Source: Lampris incognitus
Taxonomy: Eukaryota > Chordata > Actinopteri > Lampriformes > Lampridae
Assembly (NCBI RefSeq): GCF_029633865.1
Contig: NC_079216.1
Location: 68,899,667 to 68,963,666 of the forward strand
Length of the DNA stretch: 64,000 nucleotides
Direction of reading: 5' to 3'
Shown here piece after piece: positions 44,402 through 56,440 of the stretch (within the stretch, counting starts at the first letter, position 1; every line of letters begins with the position of its first letter). The notes below the pieces were generated by a model. It ran no database searches, was not told where the DNA came from, and was given only the letters and a program-made list of their open reading frames with translations. The position numbers were made by a program, and so were the translations under genes.

Positions 44402-46246
44402 GAATGCTGCTGAACTGCAGTTCATGCTTCATGTTGCCTTAATCATCGCTGCTCTCCAACAGAAGCAGATTTTGAACTGCAGTTCATGCCTCATGTTGCC
44501 TTCATCATCGCTGCTCTCCAACAGAAGCAGATTTTGAATTGCAGTTCATACTGCTGAATGCTGCTGAGCTGCAATTCCTGCTTCATGTTGCCTTCTTCAT
44601 CACTGTCCTCCAACAAAATCAGATTCTGAACTGCAGTTCATGCTTCATGTTCCCTTCATCATCGCTGCCCTCCAACAGAAGAAGATTCTGAACTGCAGTT
44701 CATGCTTCATGTTGCCTTCATCATCGCTGCCCTCCAACAGAAGAAGATTCTGAACTGCAGTTCATGCTTCATGTTGCCTTCATCATTGCTGCCCTCCAAG
44801 AGAATCAGATTCTGAACTGCAGTTCATGCTTCATGTTGCCTTCATCATCGCTGCCCTCCAACAGAAGAAGATTCTGAACTGCAGTTCATGCTTCATGTTG
44901 CCTTCATCATCGCTGCCCTCCAACAGAAGAAGATTCTGAACTGCAGTTCATGTTACTGAGCTGCAGTTCATACTTCATGTTGCCTTCATCATTGCTGCCC
45001 TCCAACAGAAGCAGATTCTGAACTGCAGTTCATGCTGCCAAACTGCAGTTCATACTTCATGTTTCCTTCATCATTGCTGCCCTCCAACAGAAGCAGATTC
45101 TGAACTGCAGTTCATGTTACTGAGCTGCAGTTCATGCTTCATGTTGCCTTCATCATTGCTGCCCTCCAACAGAAGAGGATTCTGAACTGCAGTTCATGTT
45201 ACTGAGCTGCAGTTCATACTTCATGTTGCCTTCATCATTGCTGCCCTCCACCAGAAGCAGATTCTGAACTGCAGTTCATGCTGCCAAACTGCAGTTCATA
45301 CTTCATGTTGCCTTCATCATCACTGCCCTCCAACAGAAGCAGATTCTGAACTGCAGTTCATGTTGCTGAGCTGCAGTTCATGCTTCATGTTTCCTTCATC
45401 ATCGCTGCCCTCCAACAGAAGCAGATTCTGAACTGCAGTTCATGTTGCTGAGCTGCAGTTCATGCTTCATGTTTCCTTCATCATCGCTGCCCTCCAACAG
45501 AAGCAGATTCTGAACTGCAGTTCATGTTACTGAGCTGCAGTTCATGCTTCATGTTTCCTTCATCATCGCTGCCCTCCAACAGAAGCAGATTCTGAACTGC
45601 AGTTCATGTTACTGAGCTGCAGTTCATGCTTCATGTTTCCTTCATCATTGCTGCCCTCCAACAGAAGCAGATTCTGAACTGCAGTTCATGCTGCCAAACT
45701 GCAGTTCATACTTCATGTTTCCTTCATCATCGCTGCCCTCCAACAGAAGCAGATTCTGAACTGCAGTTCATGTTGCTGAGCTGCAGTTCATGCTTCATGT
45801 TTCCTTCATCATCGCTGCCCTCCAACAGAAGCAGATTCTGAACTGCAGTTCATGTTGCTGAGCTGCAGTTCATGCTTCATGTTGCCTTCATCATCGCTGC
45901 CCTCCAACAGAAGCAGATTCTGAACTGCAGTTCATGTTACTGAACTGCAGTTCATGCTTCATGTTTCCTTCATCATTGCTGCCCTCCAACAGAAGCAGAT
46001 TCTGAACTGCAGTTCATGTTACTGAGCTGCAGTTCATGCTTCATGTTTCCTTCATCATTGCTGCCCTCCAACAGAAGCAGATTCTGAACTGCAGTTCATG
46101 CTGCCAAACTGCAGTTCATACTTCATGTTTCCTTCATCATCGCTGCCCTCCAACAGAAGCAGATTCTGAACTGCAGTTCATGTTGCTGAGCTGCAGTTCA
46201 TGCTTCATGTTTCCTTCATCATCGCTGCCCTCCAACAGAAGCAGAT
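44402..46246. repeat. 62/82-bp minisatellite built on a 12-bp palindrome
   Basis: The basic 62-bp unit begins with the perfect palindrome GAACTGCAGTTC and continues 'atgcttcatgttgccttcat' and 'cctccaacagaagcag'. Longer 82-bp units add 20 bp carrying a second ctgcagttcat. Toward the right the units form a higher-order repeat: 45626-45836 recurs at 46036-46246, 410 bp (5 x 82) apart. The short cysteine-rich open frames in the array are translations of the repeat. Confidence 0.96.
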
Positions 46247-46249
46247 TCG

Positions 46250-46960
46250 TTGCACATTAAAGTCACAGTCAGCATATCGTTTGACATCCAGAGGGATACA
46301 AGCACACCCAGAGGAAAGGAAAAGAAGGTCTTATCTTCATACTGCGTTTTCCCTCAAGCTCTTCTGACGTCTGTTAAACACCACTGTGAGCTTGAGATCA
46401 TATCCTTATATTTCTCAAATTGCCCTCCTGAGAAATAAGATTTTGGCTCTCTTGGATAAAAATGATGAAAATGTCGATTCAGTTGTTATTTGCCTCTAAA
46501 CACTCAGCGTGTGAGTTAACAGCATAATCCAGAAATAAACTTTACAGATGGGACGGCACCATATCACACATTTCTCATTCTTCTATTCTTAAAAAATTAC
46601 ACTTTTAATTCCACATAATGTGTTGTCAGTTGGTCCACTCACCCCCCACCCCCCCCAGGGAGAGGATGGGTGGGTGGGTGGATTGGGTCGTGATGATGGT
46701 TAAGAGACACAGGTCAGAGTTCAACAAGCTTAAAATAATAGATGCTGTGTTTCTCACAAGATGAAGACGAGATTATTAAGAGCAGGATACTCGTCTTCTC
46801 GTTACAAAGGTATCTTATTTTGATTTGATATTAATCATTTTTCGAATGCGTAATGAATACTTTACTTTGATACATTATGAACTTAAACAAGATGTTTTTG
46901 AGGTCACCTGCACTTCATTCAGCATGGTTTCACTATCGTGTTCCTTATATACTTCCACAG
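46250..46960. other. No gene recognised
   Basis: Short frames only. A CCCCACCC-rich segment at 46641-46660 and GGGTGGGTGG at 46669-46681 give strand-switching C/G runs. Confidence 0.5.
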
Positions 46961-46962
46961 GA

Positions 46963-46968
<6 letters not shown>

Positions 46969-47032
<64 letters not shown>
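46969..47032. repeat. (GT)n microsatellite
   Basis: About 32 GT dinucleotides ending directly at the LINE fragment. Confidence 0.97.
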
Positions 47033-47033
<1 letters not shown>

Positions 47034-47036
<3 letters not shown>

Positions 47037-47387
47037 GACTCCCACGTAAAGTCCTCTACGGCCAACTACGCCTTGGTCAACGCACTGCTGGTGGGCAGAA
47101 GAAGCGGCTCAAAGACCAAATGAAGACCACACTGAAAAGATGTCAGATCAACCCCTCTTCTTTGGAGGAACTTGCTTTCTGCCGCACAACCTGGCGCTCT
47201 CACATCTCAGATGGAGTGAAGTACATGGAAAACCAGCACACACAACACCGTGTAGCAAAGCATGTGAAGAGGCATGCTCGCAAAGCTACCCCTACCCCCT
47301 CCAGCACCACTTTTACATGCCCAGTCTGCAACTGCAACTGTGGATCCAGGATCGGACTATTCAGCCACCAAAGGACCCACAAATAGG
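47034..47387 (+). pseudogene. LINE ORF2 C-terminus with C2H2 zinc finger
   Basis: The frame reads LPRKVLYGQLRLGQR, KKRLKDQMKTTLKRC, LAFCRTTWRSHISDGV and ends FTCPVCNCNCGSRIGLFSHQ-RTHK with stop TAG at 47385-47387. The C-x2-C ... H-x3-H finger immediately before the stop and the preceding basic LYGEL-x-x-G-x-R-x-x-G block are the standard C-terminus of a group of fish non-LTR retrotransposon proteins. The rest of the element is absent; the 5' side is cut at a GT microsatellite. The frame itself is intact over 117 residues. Confidence 0.75.
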
Positions 47388-47430
47388 AGAAGATGGTCAT
47401 CATTGGACACGACGGACAACCAGCAAGCAA

Positions 47431-49621
<2,191 letters not shown>

Positions 49622-50492
49622 TTTTTCTCCCTCTCCCTCTCTTTCTCTCCTCTCTGTCTCCCTGTCTCTCTCCCTCTTTCTCTCTCTCTTTCTCTCCTCT
49701 CTGTCTCCCTGTCTCTCTCCCTCTTTCTCCCTCTCTTTCTCTCCTCTCTGTCTCCCTGTCTCTCTCCCTCTTTCTCTCTCTCTTTCTCTCCTCTCTGTCT
49801 CCCTGTCTCTCTCCCTCTTTCTCCCTCTCTTTCTCTCCTCTCTGTCTCCCTGTCTCTCTCCCTCTTTCTCCCTCTCTTTCTCTCCTCTCTGTCTCCCTGT
49901 CTCTCTCCCTCTTTCTCTCTCTCTTTCTCTCCTCTCTGTCTCCCTGTCTCTCTCCCTCTTTCTCCCTCTCTTTCTCTCCTCTCTGTCTCCCTGTCTCTCT
50001 CCCTCTTTCTCCCTCTCTTTCTCTCCTCTCTGTCTCCCTGTCTCTCTCCCTCTCTTTCTCTCCTCTCTGTCTCCCTGTCTCTCTCCTTCTTTCTCTCTCT
50101 CTTTCTCTCCTCTCTGTCTACCTGTCTCTCTCCTTCTTTCTCTCTCTCTTTCTCTCCTCTCTGTCTCCCTGTCTCTCTCCCTCTTTCTCTCTCTCTCTCC
50201 TCTCTGTCTCCCTGTCTCTCTCCCTCTCTTTCTCTCCTCTCTGTCTCCCTGTCTCTCTCCCTCTTTCTCTCTCTCTTTCTCTCCTCTCTGTCTCCCTGTC
50301 TCTCTCCCTCTTTCTCCCTCTCTTTCTCTCCTCTCTGTCTCCCTGTCTCTCTCCCTCTCTTTCTCTCCTCTCTGTCTCCCTGTCTCTCTCCCTCTTTCTC
50401 TCTCTCTTTCTCTCCTCTCTGTCTCCCTGTCTCTCTCCCTCTTTCTCCCTCTCTTTCTCTCCTCTCTGTCTCCCTGTCTCTCTCCCTCTCTT
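49622..50492. repeat. 47-bp polypyrimidine minisatellite
   Basis: About 19 tandem copies of a 47-bp unit made almost only of C and T on the + strand ('ctctctgtctccctgtctct', 'ctccctctttctccctctct'), with shorter variants of about 37 bp. G occurs only twice per unit. The long open frames on both strands (Leu/Ser-rich on +, Arg/Glu-rich on -) result from the lack of A and G and are not genes. Confidence 0.96.
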
Positions 50493-50570
50493 TTTACATA
50501 CACAAACACAAGCACACACGGAAACACACAAAACAAGACAGATGAGCCATTCTGTAGGCTATGGACGGAC

Positions 50571-50601
50571 ACACACACACACACACACACTCTCTCATTC
50601 A

Positions 50602-50653
<52 letters not shown>
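50571..50653. repeat. (AC)n and (GT)n facing each other around a 15-nt spacer
   Basis: An AC tract (50571-50590) is followed by tctctcattcattcc and a GT tract (50606-50653). The two tracts are complementary on the same strand and can form a perfect stem of about 20 bp. Confidence 0.95.
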
Positions 50654-50656
<3 letters not shown>

Positions 50657-50659
50657 GGC

Positions 50660-51550
50660 CATTCTGGAGTCACACATGGTGTGAAGCTGGCCCCAGAGGG
50701 CCTCTCTTTAGCTGACAGGCTATCCTGCATCCCGAGAGCCACTTACACTTTGGACACATCATACCACCTACTGCTGCTGCTGCTGACCAGCGTGTCGGGA
50801 AGCACCCGATGATGATGATGAGGATGAAGTTAACACCACTACTCTGCTGTGGTGGCGTTAACTTCCACTGCTCTTGCCCCCATCGAGGCCTGCAGATTGT
50901 AACACATGGAGCTCTGTGTCATTGCTGTTGTCGCAAAATGGTAAACTAAACCTGAAGTGTATCCTTTAACAAGTAAGAGTGGTTCCCTTTGAGCAGAATT
51001 GATATGCTGCACAGTCACCAGTTTCTTAGCACAGTAACTGGTGGCTGAATGATGGGTTGCTGTTTATCTGCCCAGAAGTCGGTTTGCAAGATGCACTTTG
51101 AGCTGCAGAGCCTTCTCACATGAATTAATCATTGCCAGAGTTAGGCTTTGTGTAAGGAATACATACCCCGTGAAGTCACATATGATTTTCATAAAGGGAG
51201 TTTAACGAGTCACTCTGGGACACTGTGTTGTGTTGATATATTTGTTTATTACAATGCTTTGTCCTATTTCTAACGCTCAGTAGAAGACGTGACAGGACAT
51301 GAATATGGGGTAATATGTATAAGACATACTTCTCACACATGATTCTCTCTGGGACACGCCATGCTGTGGTTTTAAGCACCACATCACACTTCACCTGTGG
51401 ATTTAATGTATTTGTGCAAATGTCAACTTGCTGAATGCCTTTTTTTTGGTGTGTGTGTGTCTGTGTGTATTAAAGTCAGAACTTGAGCTTCCGTCGTGTG
51501 CATGCTCGATTGCTAGAGCCCCTCCTCAGGAGAGGAAAACACTGGCTGTG
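50660..51550. other. No gene recognised
   Basis: Short frames only. GATGAT repeats at 50809-50826. Confidence 0.5.
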
Positions 51551-51607
51551 AGATTTACACAATGTCCCAGAGATGTTTACTTGCTCCACTGCATGATTGT
51601 AGCCTGA

Positions 51608-51624
51608 CTGGAGAGAGAGAGACT

Positions 51625-51656
<32 letters not shown>

Positions 51657-51692
51657 CAGAGCGGGGAGAGCGAGAGACCGAGAGAGAGACCA
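51608..51692. repeat. GA-rich low-complexity tract
   Basis: GAGAGA runs with ACTGAGAGA and AGAGCGAGAGACC interruptions. Confidence 0.9.
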
Positions 51693-52110
51693 ATGGTGGT
51701 TTGTACAGTGCTCTCCACTCAGGACCAACACTGTCCCTCAGACCTAGGTGAGCCCTCCATGGGGTGTCAGGTTTACCGTTCAATTTGTGCCTGTGCAGAA
51801 CTTTAATGTACATTTTGTACACTGACCTTCCATTTGGACCCCGAAAAGAAAACACAGAGGGATTCTCACGTTTTAAAAGAGGTCCTGTACAGTCCTTCAA
51901 ATCTGGGGAAATGTTCATTGAAGGGAAAACATCCTTCTCGTCAGGTCTAACAGAACCATTATGATGCTGGACCAACAGCGTCCGCTCACCACTTGTGAGA
52001 GCTTCTCTCCATTTGGTAAGCAGCAGAGTGAGGACGCGAGTTGATCTCAGCTCTAAGCGGGAGGCAAGAGGATCTGGATTGTCCAAGTCTGGGCCTGCAA
52101 GCTGAACTAC
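51690..52110 (-). pseudogene. LINE (Tx1/L1-like) ORF2 fragment
   Basis: The frame reads KWREALTSGERTLLVQHHNG, then VRPDEKDVFPSMNISPDLKD, GPNGRSVYKMYIKVLHRHKL and GKPDTPWRAHLGLRDSVGPE-WRALYKPPL. I recognise this order from vertebrate Tx1/L1-like ORF2 C-terminal regions, where it precedes the segment LQWRILHG. No RT core is present and the fragment is cut by GA-rich simple sequence on both sides. A host gene is unlikely but not excluded. Confidence 0.5.
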
Positions 52111-52129
52111 ACGAACTACAGAGAGACGG

Positions 52130-52352
52130 AGAGGAGGAAGAGAGAGAGAAACAGAGAGACAGAGACAGAGCAACACAGAAAGAGGAGATTTTTGATTTTA
52201 AAAAGTAACTTTTATTTAAAAAAAACAATCATATTCAAACCACAAGCAAATAAATAGATATTTAAAAATAAAAGTCAAAAGAGGAGAGAGACAGAGAGAC
52301 AGAGAGGCGAGAGACAGACAGACAGACAGAACAGAGAGAGAGACAGACAGAC
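52130..52352. repeat. GA/CAGA-rich low-complexity sequence
   Basis: Two GAGACAGA-type tracts (52131-52180 and 52283-52352) flank an A/T-rich stretch; the second includes (CAGA)n runs. Confidence 0.85.
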
Positions 52353-52399
52353 AGGACTCCACGGCGGGTGAATGGCTCCCGGTCGCTTGACACCTGGAA

Positions 52400-53260
52400 T
52401 GTAAATGTGTCGCTCTCAAAGTCCCAGGCGACTCCAGCTTCTTGAGTGGAGGAGCCACTTCGGCATGGCCTTGCTCCAGTAGCTTCTCCATAAAGCCAAA
52501 GAAGTGTTTCTTCATGTCAGGTTTCCTTGAGAAAGACCGCTCTAATGACCTGAAACGATTCAGGGCCTGTTCTCTGTTATTGGGTAGATGCTGTCTCTGA
52601 GGCTTGAAGGGGAGGGGGGCTACCCAACTGTTTCCTTTATCTTTGTAGAATCTTTGTTTCATGATATGAAGGAAGGTCAGGTCTTCGATGGAAGGGGCTA
52701 GCGTTTCATCATCTTCCGTTCTCTTGAAGACGTCATCTCCCGTATGAAATCTGCCCTTGTCTCGCATCGGTTTCTTAGCTCAGACATTAGTGTGCAGTCC
52801 TCGGGCCTTCACTTTACAGACACTTTCCTTCACATGAAAAGTGTTAGGGCATGGTTTAAAGAGTGACTGTCTACCATTTTCCAGAGTGTTGGTAAAGAAG
52901 ACGTTGATGCTAAGTGGCTTATGGACTCTGTCTAAACAAACGTTACTGACTAGGACCCACCCAAGGTCTAGTTTTTGGGCATATGGTGCGTCATGTGGTC
53001 CATTTATCTGTTCTCTCGCCTTGTGTATTCTGATGATATCTCTGCCAAGTAGTATCATGATTGGAGCATCATGGTCGAGCTCTGGGATCTGGCCTGCTAT
53101 AGGCTGTAAGTGTGGGTGATGAAGAGCAGCTTGTGGTGTATGGATCTCCAACTGGTTATTTGGAATGTTGATACACTCTATTAAGGTCGGAAGAGAAAGA
53201 GTGACATGTCCATCTATGGAACTTACTTGAAAGCCATGCGCTCATCTCCCACTTGTCTCT
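52400..53260 (-). pseudogene. BEL/Pao LTR-retrotransposon pol fragment (protease to RT start)
   Basis: On the - strand, 53151-52800 reads LHHPHLQPIAGQIPELDHDA, IMILLGRDIIRIHKAREQIN and APYAQKLDLGWVLVSNVC, the protease-side region of BEL/Pao pol. 52767-52430 then reads APSIEDLTFLHIMKQRFYKD, WVAPLPFKPQRQHLPNNREQ and SLERSFSRKPDMKKHFFGFM, the segment just before the RT core. It ends at AEVAPPLKKLE, where RT would begin. A frame change between the two parts (near 52770) and the loss of RT, RNase H, integrase and LTRs mark it as a dead fragment. Confidence 0.75.
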
Positions 53261-53375
53261 GCCACACCTGCACAGGTTTTTAGATGGTAAGGAGAACTGT
53301 GGCTGTCCAACTTGAAAACATCAAAGAATTCTGATCTCACCAAGCCTCATTAAAAGGAGCTCCCTCGACTGTACT

Positions 53376-53870
53376 GTGAACAAGGCTGGTAAGGAGCCAG
53401 TGCACCTCTGTCGCGCTTCTGGCCTGTACACACTTAACGGTAGGATCAGAGGAGACTCTTTGGGAAGGTTCACATGTTGTTCAGGTCTTGGAGCTAGTGT
53501 AGTTGACTACGCAATAACTGGCATGGACCCCACCTCCTTCAACACATTCACTGTCAGACAACAAACTCCTCTTTCTGACCATAACCAAATTATGATTTTC
53601 TTCAAAACTATTAACCTGACTCAAATGCCTATAGAGGAGCCCAGCAAGCTGTTCAAAATTAATAAGACCTACAGATGGGCTCCAGACAGAGCAGAAAAAT
53701 TTATCAATATCCTGAATTCATCTAAATTACTTAATATGATTACTAGCTTCATTAACAAACCGTTTGAAACTAATAAGGACAGTACCAACCAAGCTGTCAA
53801 TGAAATCAATTGCATCTTTCAGACGGCAGCAAACATGGTCCTACCAAGGACCCACAACAGAAAAAAAAAC
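53376..53870 (+). pseudogene. LINE endonuclease C-terminal end and linker
   Basis: Reads LCRASGLYTLNGRIRGDSLG, VVDYAITGMDPTSFNTFTVR and TPLSDHNQIMIFF. The SDH triplet holds the catalytic His of the exonuclease/endonuclease/phosphatase fold. The N-terminal two thirds of the domain are missing, and the frame is lost in an A run near 53860-53870. Confidence 0.75.
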
Positions 53871-54822
53871 AACCTAAACATGAAAAATGGTTTGACGACG
53901 ATTGTAAAAATATAAGAAAGGAACTGCGTAAATTGTCAAACCTGAAACACTGCCAACCTCAAGATATGGATATAAGAAAGAAATATAGCGAAACATTAAA
54001 ACTATATAAACACACATTAAGAATGAAAAAACAAAGCCATGTAGATAGAACCCTACAGGAAATAGAACATTACCTGAATCAAAACCAATTCTGGGAAATG
54101 TGGAATAATTTGAGCGCTACAAAACCACAAGACCTGCCTATCCAAAATGGAGAAATTTGGAAAAGTCATTTTGAACATATCTATTCGGAAATCCAACAAG
54201 AACACTCAAATTCCAGTTACAATCTGATCAAACAGAAATTACGGTTGCTCGAATGCACTATAAAAGACAACCAAAACCCACTGGATTTTCCAATAACACA
54301 AGAAGAATTGGCACAGAAGCTCAAATCCTTAAAACCCATTAAAGCTTGTGGCCTTGACAGCACCAGAAGCGAGATGCTTAAAAACAGAACACCTGAGCTG
54401 CAAAGGGCAATACTCAAATTGTTCAACATTGTTCTAAGTTCGGGATATTTTCCTGACACCTGGAGCAAAGGGCTTATAACTCCTATTCATAAAAATGTAG
54501 ACAAATTGGATCCTAATAATTTGAGAGGCATTTGTGTGAGCAGTAGTCTGGGGAAGGTGTTTAATAGCATTTTGAACAATCGAATTCTAACCCTCCTTAA
54601 CGAACACAATGTCCTGAGCAAAGGTCAAATTGGCTTCCTCCCAATCACCGGACTACGGACCATATTTACACCCTACACACCCTCATAAATGAAAATGTGA
54701 ATCAAACCAAAAATGGAAAAATATTTGCTTGTTTTATTGACTTCAAAAAAGCTTTCGCCTCTATTTGGCATGAAGGACTATACTATAAACTTTTACAAAG
54801 TGCTGTAGGGGGTAAAGTGTAT
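53871..54822 (+). pseudogene. LINE reverse transcriptase, N-terminal half
   Basis: Continues in the next frame with KPKHEKWFDDDCKNIRKELR, AQKLKSLKPIKACGLDSTRS and GYFPDTWSKGLITPIHKNVD. NNLRGICVSSSLGKVFNSIL and LSKGQIGFLP follow (RT motifs 0-2). After a frameshift near 54640 motif A reads ACFIDFKKAFASIWHEGLYY, with the catalytic Asp in FIDF. It breaks off at GGKVY where foreign sequence starts. Confidence 0.8.
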
Positions 54823-55451
54823 CTACTCATATATTTTCGTAATGTGTGTGTGTGGTGTTAGTGTAGATAGCGGGACCGAAAACTAAAGCATTTATGATCC
54901 TAATTCTTTTTGGAGGTGGTAGGTATTGTCTCAGAGAGTAAGGGAAATATCCCAGAAAATTAAAATTATGCATAATTATGCATAAATATGTAAAATATGC
55001 ATTTTTCTAAAAATGGCTAAAAACCACTTTTCTCGGCATTTCAGATGATTCTGAGCATCTTTGATTTTTTCACCTATAAAAAAAAATTTCTGGGACTTAA
55101 AATGTTTTGGCATTATGCAAAATATATACGCATTTTTGCAAAAATGCACTTATGATCCTAATCTTTTTGGGAGGTGGTAGGTATTGTTCCAGAGAGGACC
55201 AGAAAAATAGCAGAACATTAAAATATAATTATAGTAATTATGCATAATTATGCAAAATATGCATTTCCTAAAATGGCTAAAAACCACTTTTCTCGGCATT
55301 TCAGATGATTCTGAGCATTTGGGGGGAGGGAGTTGGAGTGGGAGGGAGGTTTAAGGGCAGGGGGAAGGCGGTTAGCTGGCAGGATGAAGAGGAGGGAGAT
55401 TTAGACGGGTGGATAACCAAACCGCTACATTGTAGCGGGGTTCTTCTAGTG
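54823..55451. mobile_element. AT-rich insertion with tandem 252-bp duplication, inside the LINE RT
   Basis: The RT frame stops at GGKVY (54822) and resumes at KSVYSDNKCAVK (about 55454). Within the inserted DNA a segment containing 'atttatgatcctaat' and ending 'cggcatttcagatgattctg' occurs twice (about 54888-55058 and 55140-55317), roughly 250 bp apart. AT-rich 'tatgcataattatgca' blocks are common. The right end contains a perfect hairpin, cgctacattgtagcg (55425-55439). No target duplication is obvious. Family unknown. Confidence 0.7.
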
Positions 55452-55453
55452 AC

Positions 55454-56440
55454 ACAATAAAGTCAGTGTATTCGGACAACAAATGTGCAGTTAAAATTGG
55501 AGACAAACACACTGAGTTCTTCACTCAGAATAGAGGGGGGAGACAGGGCTGTCGACTTAGCCCAACACTGTTTAATATATATATTAATGAACTGGCGGTG
55601 CAGCTGGAACAGTCTGCAGCCCCAGGTCTCCCCCTGTATGACATGGAAGTAAAATTTTTGCTTTATGCAGATGATCTAGTTTTATTGTCACCAACCTCAG
55701 CTGGGCTGCAACAACTACTAGACCTGCTTGAGGACTACTGCCAGCACTGGGCCCTGGCAATAAATCCAAAAAAGACAAAAGTAATGATCTTCCAGAAGAA
55801 GCCCAGATGTCAGGAAAATAGATACCAGTTGACTCTAGGTAGCATCACCTTAGAGCATACGATGCAGTATACTTACCTTGGTCTAATTATTACAGCATCG
55901 GGGAGTTTCAGTAGGGCAGTGAATAACCTAAAACAAAAAGCTGGCAGAGCTCTATATGCAATTAAAAATACATTCCTTAACATTGATATACCAATCTCCA
56001 TCTGGTGCAGACTGGTTGATAGTGTAATTCTGCCCATTGTGCTATATGGAAGTGAGGTATGGGGTCCACTCAGTCTTTCCAGCTACACTAGATGGGACAA
56101 GCATCCAGCAGAAACCCTACATGCTGAATTCTGTAGAATGATTCTGAAAACACAAAGGAAAACACCAAACAATGCATGTAGGGCAGAATTAGGCCGGTTT
56201 CCACTATTGATGAATGTACAAAAAAGATCTCTAAATTTCTGGATGCACTTAAATACAAGCCCAACAAATACATTGCACTTTAAAGCTCTGAAAACCCAAG
56301 AACTGAACCCTGAAAAGAGTCCCCTGAATCAGCTGGTTCTGAGAATCACTAACCCTTTAACAAATACTATGACCAACCATCCTCAGGCCAGCACTGCACT
56401 CCATACAAACATTACAATAAATCAGGCTATAAAAAAAAAC
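55454..56440 (+). pseudogene. LINE reverse transcriptase, C-terminal half
   Basis: Reads FFTQNRGGRQGCRLSPTLFN, then KFLLYADDLVLLSPT (the catalytic YADD is intact) and WALAINPKKTKVMIFQ. YTYLGLIITASGSFS, ILPIVLYGSEVWGPLSLSSY, HAEFCRMILKTQRKTPNNAC and ELNPEKSPLNQLVLRI follow. The frame stays open for 343 residues and passes into the first copies of the 32-bp repeat, which end it. Confidence 0.85.

Noticed and set aside
45626..46260. Repeated 71-74-residue open frames
   Set aside because: Identical because the underlying minisatellite has a 410-bp higher-order repeat.
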